NCBI GenBank assembly: GCA_014871385.1
Contig: CM026424.1
Span: 20,055,321 to 20,119,320 of the forward strand
Length of the DNA stretch: 64,000 nt
Direction: 5' to 3'
Origin: Ceratodon purpureus
Lineage: Eukaryota; Streptophyta; Bryopsida; Pseudoditrichales; Ditrichaceae
Of the stretch, positions 36,013 through 46,335 are shown one piece after another. Both the position numbers and the translations under genes were made by a program. Under the pieces are notes generated by a model. The model made no database searches, was not told where the DNA came from, and was given only the letters and a program-made list of their open reading frames with translations. Position 1 is the first letter of the stretch. Every line of letters begins with the position of its first letter.

Positions 36013-36579
36013 AAATTCAAATGTAAATTACATTAAAATTATATAAAAAAAACTATAGTTTAATCATACTCATAAGTACTCGAAAATGTATGATATGGTA
36101 CTATGTAAGTAGTTTTAGACATAGTTTTTTTGATCAGACAGTATTCGGTGGTTTTTTTTTTTTTTTTTGAAGCAAATGGTGACTTTATTCCACAGCCAGA
36201 AACAACGGTATTCGGTGGGTTTGCTCATACTTGTAAAATACAACCATCAATTCAACATATTTAATCATACTCTGTTTGATCAGGCAGCTTCGGTGAGTTG
36301 TGTTGATTTTTTGTTATATCGAAGATTTGGGTTACATTGCAAAGCGGGTTTTGGAGAGAGAGAGGTTGCTGTTCTAGCTTTGTGCCGTGATTTTCAATGT
36401 GAAAGATCGATCCCTGCCATGTGATAGCTGGCCCAGGGGGTTGATTTTTAGGGTTTTGAATTATGTTTTGGATATCTTAGAGCTTCGCAGATGAGACGTT
36501 TGTAATTGACGGGGTTTTTGCAGTTGATCGAGAGGACGTGAATGCTTGAGCTGGGAGCTCGATTGTGGAGTCAGTAACT
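36013..36579. other. Spacer between chromodomain and MSAP genes
   Basis: It contains the small retroposed insertion at 36,141-36,218 and presumably the promoter and leader of the MSAP gene starting at 36,580. Nothing else is recognised. Confidence 0.4.
36141..36218 (-). mobile_element. Retroposed mRNA 3' end with 11-bp target-site duplication
   Basis: An 11-base direct repeat GTATTCGGTGG (36,141-36,151 and 36,208-36,218) brackets a 56-base insert. Read on the minus strand, the insert is about 39 bases of unique sequence, a canonical AATAAA (complement at 36,184-36,189), 15 more bases, then a poly(A) run of 17 (36,152-36,168 as T). This is the structure of a 5'-truncated, polyadenylated transcript inserted by LINE-type target-primed reverse transcription. 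The donor gene is not identified. Confidence 0.8.
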
Positions 36580-38826
36580 ATGGATTCTCGTCGATTCTCC
36601 GTGATCTTGCTGCTGCTTCTAGCGGGTGTGCTCATGTTTGGTTCGGAACATGCGAAAGCTGAGAAGAAGGTGGTGGCAGCAGCTAGAAAGGAAGATATTC
36701 CGTTTATCAAATGCAGTGTGTGTGAGGCCATTGCTAAGCAGCTGGCGCGACAAGTGAAGGAGAAGCGTCAAAACTCTGCTACCAAGAAGGTAAACCCTGA
36801 GCCGATGACCTAAATGCATTATTCATTGCTCAAATTAAATCTTTGTTTGGGACAATCGTTGATCAGATATTGCGAAGGGCATATTTGGAACGAATCATTA
36901 AGCGAATGGTGATACTTGTTGTAGCTTTTAAGCTCTTATCTTGTGCACGCCGCACGGTGGTTTTTTAGTCGCTGCATCGCAAGCCGACTTTCACAATGCC
37001 ACCCGTTGTTGGTGACCGCGAGATGGTTTAAGGATACGGTTTACAAGATTCTGTTTGGTTTTTATTTTTATGCCTGCAGATTTCAGAGTTTGAGATTATC
37101 GATGTTGCGGAGAATATTTGCAACTTGAAGAAAGAGGAAGGCGACTGGATTTTGAAGCTAGACATTGTGGAGAAAGGGGACAAGCTTCAGGTAGGGATAT
37201 CTGAGACTAGCCTGGTGGCATAACAGAACGCTATTGATTTTCAATTGTTGGTGGGGAACTGTATTTGCCGACTGAGATTGTGTGCCATTGCGATTTCATG
37301 CATTGCTAGTTAGAATCGGCTCTTTTTTTGAGGAACCGTTTTTTGAGATTGGTGTTGGTCGTTGTCTTGAAGCTGGTAGAGCAATCAGAGGAAGGGGTTT
37401 GCAAGACGGAGTGCAAAACTATAGAACGCGCCTGTCAAGAGGTACTGACTTTCTCTTCGTCTCACCTTCTCGTTTTGTGATGCTCATTATTTCTTAGGTC
37501 TGTATCGCCTGTGTAATGAATACAACGGGATCTACGATTCAGGTCATTAGTTGATGGGTTTTCTAGAAAAGGTAGGAGCCTCGTGTAAAATTCATAAGTG
37601 AATGATCTCTTGTGAGTACTCGTAATCCTCCTTGTTTGTACGACTGAACTAGTCGATCAGAGCTGGCTAAGCTGGGTGCAATCCAACGTCTGGTCTTTGA
37701 TGCAGGTCATGGGAGATCATGACACAGATGTTGCAGAATATCTCTACAAACCTGAGGCTACACGAGCTGGCGTGATAAAGCTGCTCTGCAAAGATTTGAG
37801 TAAAGCATGTGTAGGAAAGCTGCCTCGTTTGCCGAAGGTAATACACGCTTGATTATAAACTTGTTCCATTGGATTGACTCGACATACTTTAGATATTTCT
37901 GTGTTTTCAATCATGTCTTCTTCAAACTCCAACTCTTGAACTGTCCATGTCGGGTGATTATGAACAGGATAGAGCCCCAGGAGAGCCATTCACGCCAAAA
38001 GCAGGCAAAGAAGCTGAAATGGACAAGCTCATGCGCTCCCTTAATGTAAGTTGAAAGGAATTATATTAAATAATTGTTACTCAATTTCAAGTGAAATGGG
38101 ATTCATCTACTTGGATTCTTAAATCTTTATCCAATTGCTCTTAACCATAGGAAATCATATTTAAAACAGGACGTGCCAGGAGCACCGGCAATGAAAATGT
38201 ACTCAAGAGAAGAGCTTATTAAAAATCCTGGGTTAATGGACGGTGGTGCTACTCGCGATCCTGACGCTGACGAGGACGATGAGGACGATGATGACGAAGA
38301 TGAGGATGATGTTAAGACGAGTCAGGTATTTCCCACTTTTGGGCTCAGTATATTCTTCGGCATTTTGGGGCCACCTGGCCTCAACACCGATTTTCATTCC
38401 TGTATGCATTTGTTATATGTTTCAAATTCAAGTTGCTCACTGGCAACATCTATCTATTAGCTGCTATACAAACGTCTACATCATGTTCTATTACATGATA
38501 TGGAACTAGTGGAATGCAGATGTTTTAGTTTGAATTTTCGAATCAGTAATAATGTTTCCTGGATGAGGTCTCTGATTGGTGTCTTTGTGACATAAATCTT
38601 GCAGGAGAAAACACTGGTGAAGACATGGAGAGACTCTGTTGCTAAAGTTGGGAACGATGTCAGAACACGCACACACAGAGTGATACAAACGGCATCGAAG
38701 AGCATGAAGAAAGCAAGACGAGCAATTACCAGTTGGTGGTATGGCAAGAAGCCAACCAAAAAATCCTCCTCTAAATCTAGTGGCAGACGGAAGTCAAGTT
38801 CAGATTCTAGTTCCGAAGAGCTGTGA
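36580..38826 (+). CDS. MSAP / saposin-like secretory protein (TLR4 regulator and MIR-interacting MSAP family), 325 aa
   Basis: Seven exons, all phase 0: 36,580-36,789, 37,080-37,190, 37,373-37,441, 37,706-37,837, 37,968-38,045, 38,170-38,325, 38,605-38,826. A signal peptide (VILLLLLAGVLMFGSEHAKA) is followed by a cysteine-bearing saposin-B-type region: IKCSVCEAIAKQL, NICNLKKEEGDWILK, VCKTECKTIERAC, LCKDLSKAC. A conserved PGAPAMKMYSREEL segment precedes a run of about 20 Asp/Glu residues. The C-terminus is basic and serine-rich, ending SSSEEL. The domain order matches the plant single-copy family (Arabidopsis AT1G42480 type), thought to act in the ER or secretory route; the biochemical role is not settled. 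The start is the first ATG after an in-frame open region and gives the signal peptide directly. No defect was seen. Confidence 0.88.
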
Positions 38827-39083
38827 TCTATTTATTCTTACCAACCTTTTCTCTGGTGCTCCATTTCATTGTTAGAAACCTTTGACGTATCGCATTGTGC
38901 CTAAGATCACAATTGAAGTCATGTCAATGCTGAATGTTTTCAGTTGTATTCTATCATACACCGTTTTTCTTCGAGGGATCAAAATGCCGTGTAGTAAATT
39001 CACGAATTCTGGAAATTTCTAAACCTGGTTTAAACTTGGTTTCATTTTACTGATCTGGAATTTTCCACCTTTTTGACATCTGC
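38827..39083. other. MSAP 3' flank and tRNA leader
   Basis: Short non-coding stretch holding the 3' untranslated region of the MSAP gene and the region upstream of the tRNA pair. No clear AATAAA was found. Confidence 0.3.
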
Positions 39084-39156
39084 GACCGTGTGGCCCAATG
39101 GATAAGGCGCTTGCCTACGGAGCAAGAGATTCTGGGTTCGATCCCCAGCATGGTCG
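39084..39156 (+). tRNA. tRNA-Arg(ACG): tRNA-Arg (ACG)
   Basis: A 73-base cloverleaf. Acceptor stem GACCGTG pairs with CATGGTC (one G-T), discriminator G. The D arm contains TGGCCCAATGGATAAGG. The anticodon stem CTTGC/GCAAG encloses loop CTACGGA, giving anticodon ACG. The T arm is CTGGGTTCGATCCCCAG. A and B box sequences are intact and there is no intron. There is no T-run before the next tRNA, which starts after 5 bases. Confidence 0.97.
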
Positions 39157-39161
39157 ACCTC

Positions 39162-39243
39162 GTCAATTTGGCCGAGTGGTTAAGGCGGCAGACTCGAAAT
39201 CTGCTGGGGTTTCCCCGCGCAGGTTCAAATCCTGCAGTTGACG
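39162..39243 (+). tRNA. tRNA-Ser(CGA): tRNA-Ser (CGA)
   Basis: An 82-base class II tRNA with a long variable arm (TGGGGTTTCCCCG). Acceptor GTCAATT pairs with AGTTGAC, discriminator G. Anticodon stem GCAGA/TCTGC with loop CTCGAAA gives anticodon CGA. The T arm is GCAGGTTCAAATCCTGC. No intron. Confidence 0.97.
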
Positions 39244-39253
39244 TTTTGTTTTT
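39244..39253 (+). terminator. RNA polymerase III terminator for the tRNA pair
   Basis: TTTTGTTTTT follows directly after the tRNA-Ser discriminator base. It is the first T-run of four or more since the start of the tRNA-Arg gene, so it should end both. Confidence 0.85.
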
Positions 39254-40318
39254 GACCCTAACAACGGGTATAATTTTTATGAATTGGCATGATTTATGTC
39301 CTAATATTGAAATGGGGACAAATTTTGAAGGTGAAAAGTTCAGAGCCCAGTTAGTGCCCATGTTAAATGGATAGTTCTTTACACTACGATTCAAAAGAAG
39401 AAAGAGGTTAAGTGAGGTGGAGAAGATCACAAAAAGTAGAGATTCAAACTAAAACCAGTTATCTTTGCTTTACATGCTATTGCTAATATTTTCATAACCA
39501 TGAAAGCGAAAGTTTCTAAGCATGCCTTTAGAAGCAGTGTGTAGTGACCGACATGGGTTTTGACGCTTTCAACATTTAGAGTACACTGAAATCATTCTGC
39601 ATTCTGCTATACTGCCAAACTCAGAATCTTCCTTCCCTTTCTTCCTCGTTTGGTTTGGGAGGGGTTTCAGAGCCTTGATTATGCCATTATTAAGGTTGGA
39701 CTACCTATAAGCGCCCCCTGACCCAAAATGGCGTTGTCATAATCTCTTGATTCGTGAAAGGACAGATGTAACTCATTTGTATATGAGTTAATAGGTGAAA
39801 ACTTACTTAGCAGTTTGGAATTTTGTATAAAATTCAGAAATACGAATTACATGTTTCAAATTTTTTCAATCCTCGCAAAAACCTATTTCAAATGTGATCA
39901 TATTTTTATACTACTGCTAAAAATAGTTCAGGTCGCTTTAAGTTGGTGATTTTAAGACACTCAGCCTCATAGTTCCTTTGGAAAGCCAAATCGAATTTGA
40001 GTCACGTAATGGTCACTTGTATGAGAATTCTAGTGATTGGTTTAAGGTATCTTTATATTGAGAGTGTAATAAAACATTCTAAATTTGTTCAAATTTTATA
40101 ATTTTGTTATATTTCTAAAAGTTTAAAAAAAAAAAAAAAAAAAAAAACACCATATGACTTACATTGACGGAGTTATGAGCTTCTAAAGTTCATAATCTTG
40201 CAAGTCTCAATTTCTTTAATATCATTCTTGATTCCATTGAGTCGTGTATGTATCTTCTATTTCTTATAGTATTCTTTTCAAAAATCTTAAAACTAATATT
40301 GAAGAAAGTATGAGCTTC
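39254..40318. other. AT-rich spacer
   Basis: No gene seen. A poly(A) run of about 24 occurs near 40,123-40,146. Confidence 0.4.
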
Positions 40319-41234
40319 TTAATCCCTAAGGATTTTTGACTATGTTTCACCAAAAAACGCTTCAAAAATGCCATTTCTAATGTAAAAAGCATGAATGACT
40401 AAAAAAACATTATTTTCTAATTCTAACCGTAAGATCTTCAAAAAGATTGTTGTAGTAGATAGTTCAAAAAATTTCATAATAGTCGACTGTAGAGATTAGA
40501 AGATTATAGCAATTGAATTTTGAAAACAAACTTTTTTGACACAGTTTTTAACTAGGTCGACACACTTTGATTTTTTATTTTTCTTTGGTTTTTTGCATTA
40601 TCAATTTTGGGGGTATTGGTGCCTGACAAAGAAGACTACGTTAGCTAATTGTATAAAAAATATCAAACACAAAAGACAAGTGTAGCATGTTGAAAACAAT
40701 ATTTTTATTAAATTAAACACAAAAACTTGCTAATAAATGTTTCTTTCCTAGAAATTCCATTATATTATAAAGTCCCAAACGGTCAAAGTAAAGATTGATG
40801 TCCATACTTTAAGCAAAAAAAATAAAAAACCTAAAAAAACTTATTTTGTAACTTTTATGAAGGAATGAAGAAGTCTTTTTAGTACACTGCCAAACTTTGA
40901 TGTTTTGTGGAGTGAACATTTTGTACGGAATTTTTTTTATTTTGGGAAAATATTAAGGATGGCAAAATTAAGTATTTATAGAAAAAATCTCAGAGATAAC
41001 ATATATATTTAGTATGGCTGTCCAAACTGCCCGCCGAGCAGGTATTTCTACTTTAGGTACCATAACTATTTTTTGAAATGTCTGATAGAAAAAAAAAATT
41101 AGATTCCTTCAAAGTCCTTGTTACGGCCCACATTCACAAAAAGTTTCAAAAAATCACAACTTAAATTGAAGTCACAGGTACATGCCCAAATTCTAAAAAA
41201 GCCCAAATGTGGATGATTGTCCTTTAGGGGTTAA
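40319..41234. mobile_element. TTAA-bounded inverted-repeat element, copy 3 (916 bp)
   Basis: It begins TTAATCCCTAAGGA and ends TCCTTTAGGGGTTAA, giving inverted ends with TTAA at both edges. There is no coding capacity. It shares with 27,301-27,566 the left-end blocks TGCCATTTCTA and AACCGTA-GATCT. It shares the overall order of motifs, including GATTATA(A)CAATT near the left third, with the copies at 21,202 and 41,958. It represents the second subfamily (YCCCTAAGGA ends). Confidence 0.75.
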
Positions 41235-41957
41235 AAATCAGATGTTAGATTATTTATATCTTGTTCAAAACTTATTTAGATCATACTCAAAACTTACTCA
41301 AAACTTATTCGAAATTTACTCAAATCAATCTAATAATGTATGTGCTTTAAAGTGTTCAATGAGATGTTTCTAGTGAATCCAAGACCAAATGTTAACTCCA
41401 AGTATTGAATGAGATATGGACAATTGAAGTTTTAATAAAAAAAATAGGAGTTTATAGTGATAGGAGAATTCAAATGAATTTATTTTCTACAGCCCACCAA
41501 AGGTCTTATATTCCAAAACATTCAATTTAACAATGAAACAAAAACAAGGTAGAAAGAAATGGTAGTACTCAATCTGTAGGCTGACAACAAGTGAGCAGTG
41601 CCCAATGAAAATATTTGGACCATATCTTAACCTCAAGTTACAGTCTAACCTTGGTAATGTCACACCATTGGTTTCACCAAAAGAAGTGATATAAACAAGG
41701 TGTGACATATTTGATAATGTCACTTTTTGAAGATTTTTGCATAATGAGATATTATCAAAAAAATAGATAGGAAGTCAAAATAAAATTACAATGTAAAATA
41801 GAAAATAACAAATACGAGACTTCAATGTTTTTGGATGTAAAATCTAATTCAAATTTGTAAATAACAACAAGAACACATCATAATGTGTCATTGAGATCAA
41901 GTGAAGACCTCTAACTAAAGACAAAGAAGCTTATAATGTCACATTGTTTTCTTGATG
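41235..41957. other. AT-rich spacer between two TTAA elements
   Basis: It includes short ACTCAAAACTTA-type repeats around 41,282-41,330. No gene is supported. Confidence 0.4.
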
Positions 41958-42893
41958 TTAACCCCTAAAGGTTCAAGCCGTTTTTGGGCCTCCAAAACCA
42001 GAAACTGTGATTTTTGACAACCTTGTAGAAGTTGAAATATGATTCTTAATTTTTTACCTTTTCGATACATCCAACCGTAAGATCTTAAACCTTGCTACCT
42101 GCACTAATACCATGTCAAATTTCAACGGTTGTATCTTTCAACGGTTGTGAGATTATAAAGTTCAAAGTTTACTGTTTTTTATTTTTGGCTTTGCGCAAAA
42201 GACATACTCTAAATGGTGCCAAGGGAGACTTGATTATTGTTACCTCAAACATTTTGCTCATATTTTTTTCCACGTAGGTAACTAAGTTGGGCACCTCCAT
42301 GCAAAATTTTAGAGTCTCATTACACCTTTTTGGCCTTCATGCAAATTATTTTCGAGAAGAAGGTACAAAAACCACAATCTGGTAAAACTTAAATGACGTG
42401 AAATGCTTTTGGTTTTTTTAAAAAGTAAACGGTCAAAATTTACTTCCATGAGTTTTTGAATTTTCGGAAAAAAAAATTTGAAAAAATCCTAAATCTCAAA
42501 TTTTGACAAATTTTGAAAGAAAAAATTGTAAAATTACCAAAAACTGTGAAGGTTGTTTCTGTGATTTTTGGAGGCTCCCCTTGTAAAATTGGTAAGCTTT
42601 TTGACTTAGGCCACTTTGGATTTTGAGTAGTGAATTGGTTATGAACACATTTCCAAAAAAACAATTCTAAAAAAACCTAATTTGAAACTGCCTGTTTTGG
42701 ACTTGAAACCTAAAATTCCTAGATGAAGGTTCTAAAAGTGAAATTTTGCGTCGAAATTTTTACCACATACACTTTGCGGTATAAGGAGCATCCAGTAAAA
42801 TTCTTAGGCAAAAATATTACTTTTAATCCCTTCATCTAGGCTGCCCGAAACAGCTGAGAGCCATTTTGGATTTCCAGAACCTTTAGGGGTTAA
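41958..42893. mobile_element. TTAA-bounded inverted-repeat element, copy 4 (936 bp)
   Basis: It begins TTAACCCCTAAAGGTTC and ends GAACCTTTAGGGGTTAA: a perfect 17-base inverted repeat including TTAA. The body aligns by eye along its whole length with copy 1 (21,202-22,126), with the same ordered blocks. No ORF. The end bases differ from copy 1 in the same way at both termini (AAGGTTC versus AACGACC), as expected when both ends must match each other. Confidence 0.82.
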
Positions 42894-42960
42894 ATGTGCA
42901 ATATCAATTTAAATGAGTTTGGAAACCTTACCACCATAACCTAACCTTGCTTGCACACAG

Positions 42961-43062
42961 AAACCTAACAATGAATATGATTAGCAAACAATAGAAACCT
43001 AACAATGAACACGATTAGCAAACAATATAAACCTAACAATGAACATGATTAGCAAACAATAT
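42961..43062. repeat. Tandem repeat, 34 bp x 3
   Basis: Three head-to-tail units beginning AAACCTAACAATGAAYAYGA and ending GCAAACAATA(G/T), almost identical. They start about 70 bases after the TTAA element ending at 42,893. Confidence 0.85.
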
Positions 43063-43124
43063 GGTACAGACCAAGAAAATCTCCAAGAAACAACAACTGT
43101 TTGTGGGAAAAAAAAAGCCTCATG

Positions 43125-43219
43125 ACCATCTCCCAACATCATCATAAGCATCACCTTGATGAGGAAAAAAGAAGTTCCATCACCATCTCCCAACATCATC
43201 ATAAGCATCACCTTGATGA
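43125..43219. repeat. Direct repeat, 38 bp, period 57
   Basis: Two copies of a unit beginning ACCATCTCCCAACATCATCA and ending CACCTTGATGA, separated by 19 bases. Confidence 0.85.
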
Positions 43220-44107
43220 TCAATTCGGGAACATACAACATGCAGGTTATGGCATTAGCGTCTTCCACATGCAAGACCTATCTGCTCACTTCCAATTTCC
43301 ATGTTTTCACCTATGAGAGAGCCAAAAACAGAGCCGTGACGTGCGTATGACCCTTTTAGCTACTACAATTTATCCATCCAACCATCACATACAATCCATC
43401 TATACTTGGTATTATCACAATTACACTAGGATTTTGGAAAAAAATAGTGACATCAACAAGGGTGATAGGAATAATAACAACCAAGTTTTACACTATGAAA
43501 ATCGGTTTCAAACTTTTAGGTGACAATATCAAGGTGTTCTATTAACAAGGGTGTATTAACAAGGGTAACATTATCATGGTTAGAGTGAACAACCTTACAA
43601 ATTGGATCTAATAGATGTGAGCATTGATTACAAGGATCCTCCCGCATTGAACTGTTGCTTGGCATGAAGCTGGAAGTAATCCACGGCAAAGTTGACTATG
43701 ACACATTGACAATGATGGTTTCATGAATTGCAGAGAACTTATCATGCTCATTAAATTTGAAGTTCTAGAGCCTATTTCTTTTTAATAGCAAAGTCATTCT
43801 ATGTAAGGTAGTGGGATCAATTTCCAACTGAATTTCAAGTTTGCATACTTAGACCTATGAAAGAAAAAGTTTGTTATTTTTAGAAGCTCCTCAAAGCTAG
43901 TGTAAAAGCATCTCCACAAAGAACACATTTTTAGAGCATTTATGTAATTTTTTTATGAATTTTTAAGTCGAAGCATAGAGTGACCATTAACCAATCATAG
44001 GATCATGGTTTTTATGAGAGGTTGGACGGAAGTAGGCGGTAGTGGATGTTGAAATTTTAGAAATTAGCAAGGATGGCAATATTGCTTGTATAGAATTTGG
44101 TCATTGA

Positions 44108-44184
44108 GTGAGAGACTGTAGCGGATATTGGAGTAAGAGACTTGGTGGTGGATGTTGGAGTGAGAGACTTGGTGGTGGATGTTA
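44108..44184. repeat. Tandem repeat, 27 bp, nearly three units
   Basis: Units of the form RAGAGACTTGGTGGTGGATG TTGGAGT starting at 44,108, 44,135 and 44,162. The first is more diverged. Confidence 0.75.
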
Positions 44185-45207
44185 AGGTTTTAGAAACTAA
44201 CAAGGATGACAATATTTCTTTTACAAAATATACTCCAAAGGGTGAGAGACTTCCTAGTTTGATTGAGGCTAAGTAGACAACTAATTTGGCATCCTCAAAT
44301 TTCTCGATATAGGAATGAGGAAGGTATTTCAGCGTGTAGAGTTGATAGTGGTATTGCAAATCCTAATTATACATCCTGGTTTTTGTATGCCACTTTCAAA
44401 GCATTGGCAATGGCCTTCGTCCTTTTATCAGGAGGTGATCTCCAGTGGCCTATGGCATACTTTCTCTCTTACAATTCGCCAACCATTTTGTTATAAGGAG
44501 ATTTAGTTGTAGAATATATTCCATGTCCAAATACCATAACCCTAATTTATACCATTTGGATGCATTTCCCATAGAAAAAACACAAACCCTTGTTTCATTG
44601 AAAAACACATAGAAACAATCAACTTTCATGGCCTTCCGAGTTCTAGATGCCACTGCTTCCTTGCATTGCAGATTGCAGACCCTACTAAGGAAACGATCAG
44701 ATGGAATCTCTTGAAGACCGTGTCATCATGGAAACGAAAATTATGCATGTACGACCTGAATGACGGACATTTGTGAATGAGTGATTCTCAAAAGAATCCA
44801 AATATGGTCCGAAAAATGCAGACGTTTGAGGTGCCGGGAATTCCACTTTCACAGAAATGCTTCTCATTCCCCTAGGAAAGAGCACAGCATCAACCAAATA
44901 TTCATTCAATTTCTTTGGCTGATAGAAATACACAGCTTGGAGTTCATACAGGTGAATCATACTTCTCCAATAAACCTGAAATTGGTGATTCACACCCGAC
45001 GATTCTCAGAAGTTCTAGCCAGCAGTAGGTGTATAGATGAGGAATATAATCACTTCGCGTAGATGAACCAGACGATGCTGCTTCTGCTAGCTAGGTTGCT
45101 GCAGCATTGACCTTTGACTCTTAAAAGATTGCAAGTTCGTTCATAATTGCAGCCTTTCATCTGTTTCCTCGCCTGTCTTCCAGTCCACGCAAATACTAAG
45201 CTCAGAT

Positions 45208-46335
45208 TTACGAAGCCATGGCCAGACCTTCACCAATCCGTAGTTTAGGGCCATTATCAGGGACGCCCATTCCAGCAGCAACCTCTGCATCAGTCTGGTT
45301 GTGGGGAGCAGGTCCCTTCATCATCTTCACCCTGTGCATTGAGTAAAACCATGATTTAAACCATGATTTAAACCATGAAAGTTGGTGCACGATAAAAATG
45401 GTTTCGTTCATAGTGACCAGAAAGCAGAACAACATATAAAAGAGGGGACGATATAGACAAGAAATAAATAGAGCTCAAAATAATTGCGTAAAATCTCACC
45501 TTCTCCTATGCTTCTTTGTCTTGTAATGTTCATCACGGATAGTAGTGGTGGAGAAGTGACGACTGCATAAAAAAAATCTAATTCTTAGCATTGCCTTCTG
45601 CTTAAGCTTCGCATCAATGTCCACAAAAGGCTACACTATCAAACCATAATACGCACAACATCCGCGACTGAAAACAGTCGTGAATCTGCAAGAAAGCAAC
45701 AATTTGCCCAAATGGTAGGTTGAACAAAATATTTCTCATCAAACATTGTAAGAGCTGAGAATGCAGATAGAATCCAACTTACTCGCAGTGTAGGCAATAG
45801 AATTGGCCCAAGCCAGGCAAATCAGGATCGATCTCCGTGGATTTCGGTGTTTCCACCTTACGAAGCTCTGTGTAAATCATGTCGTCACGTGTTCCAAAAC
45901 CAGTCAAGAACAAACTCCAGTAGCAGCATGTAAATTGAGAGCTCGACATACCATTACAAATAAATCATCAGACACGTTTCAGAAAATCCAGTACCTACAG
46001 TGCATGTCCAACCCTTAACCCTGCCAACACGTACATAATGCCCATAGACCTAGAGATATCCCAGCTCAACAAAACACACATATAACCCTCTCCAACCTCA
46101 CCAATCAAGGCGAAACAAAACCCACAAGTCTACACCAGAACCTAAACCCTTCTCAACACAAAAACAGCACACCGACTTATGGAAACCTGGAACCCTAATT
46201 CACGACCAAAAATCCCAAAACCTAACAAAATCCCGAAACTGCAAGGATATCTTTCTTCTCGAATTTCGTCCTCCGAGCCGACTTATGAGAATAATGCTTC
46301 CCATGACTGTTCTTATGATTCGGGCACTTCCCCAT
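45208..46335 (-). CDS. BUD20/ZNF593-type C2H2 zinc-finger protein, 125 aa, with a probable U12 AT-AC intron
   Basis: Four exons join in frame: 46,251-46,335 (ATG), 45,783-45,888, 45,500-45,562 and 45,208-45,331. The N-terminus is basic (MGKCPNHKNSHGKHYSHKSA). The zinc finger FYCLHCDRHFSTTTIRDEHY continues to KTKKH, a C-x2-C-x12-H-x5-H finger. The C-terminal tail VKMMKGPAPHNQTDAEVAAG followed by MGVPDNGPKL is diagnostic of the family. Yeast Bud20 is a pre-60S ribosome export factor, and length and layout match. The first intron starts ATATCCTT and ends AC, with TTCTTGAC about 15 bases before the end; this fits a minor-spliceosome intron. It is also the only join that gives the family-conserved KGDDM sequence. 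The other introns are GT-AG. A 13-bp repeat lies in the last intron. Confidence 0.92.
45348..45378. repeat. 13-bp repeat, about 2.4 units, within an intron
   Basis: ACCATGATTTAAA repeated head to tail just past the acceptor side of the last intron of the zinc-finger gene. Confidence 0.7.
45889..46250 (-). other. Probable U12-type AT-AC intron
   Basis: Read on the minus strand, the intron begins ATATCCTTGC right after exon 1, ends GGAACAC, and has a TTCTTGAC branch-site match close to the 3' end. These are the three signals of minor-class introns. No GT-AG alternative restores the conserved reading frame across this junction by inspection. Confidence 0.8.

Larger units (their letters stand above)
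42894..45207. other. AT-rich spacer with minisatellites
   Basis: It holds the minisatellites at 42,961-43,062, 43,125-43,219 and 44,108-44,184. A minus-strand frame at 44,697-44,993 has some protein-like content but no family signature; it may lie in the 3' flank of the zinc-finger gene. No gene is claimed. Confidence 0.35.

Noticed and set aside
43101-43316. His-rich plus-strand frame
   Set aside because: Created by translation of a 57-bp-period minisatellite; no start context or flanking exons.
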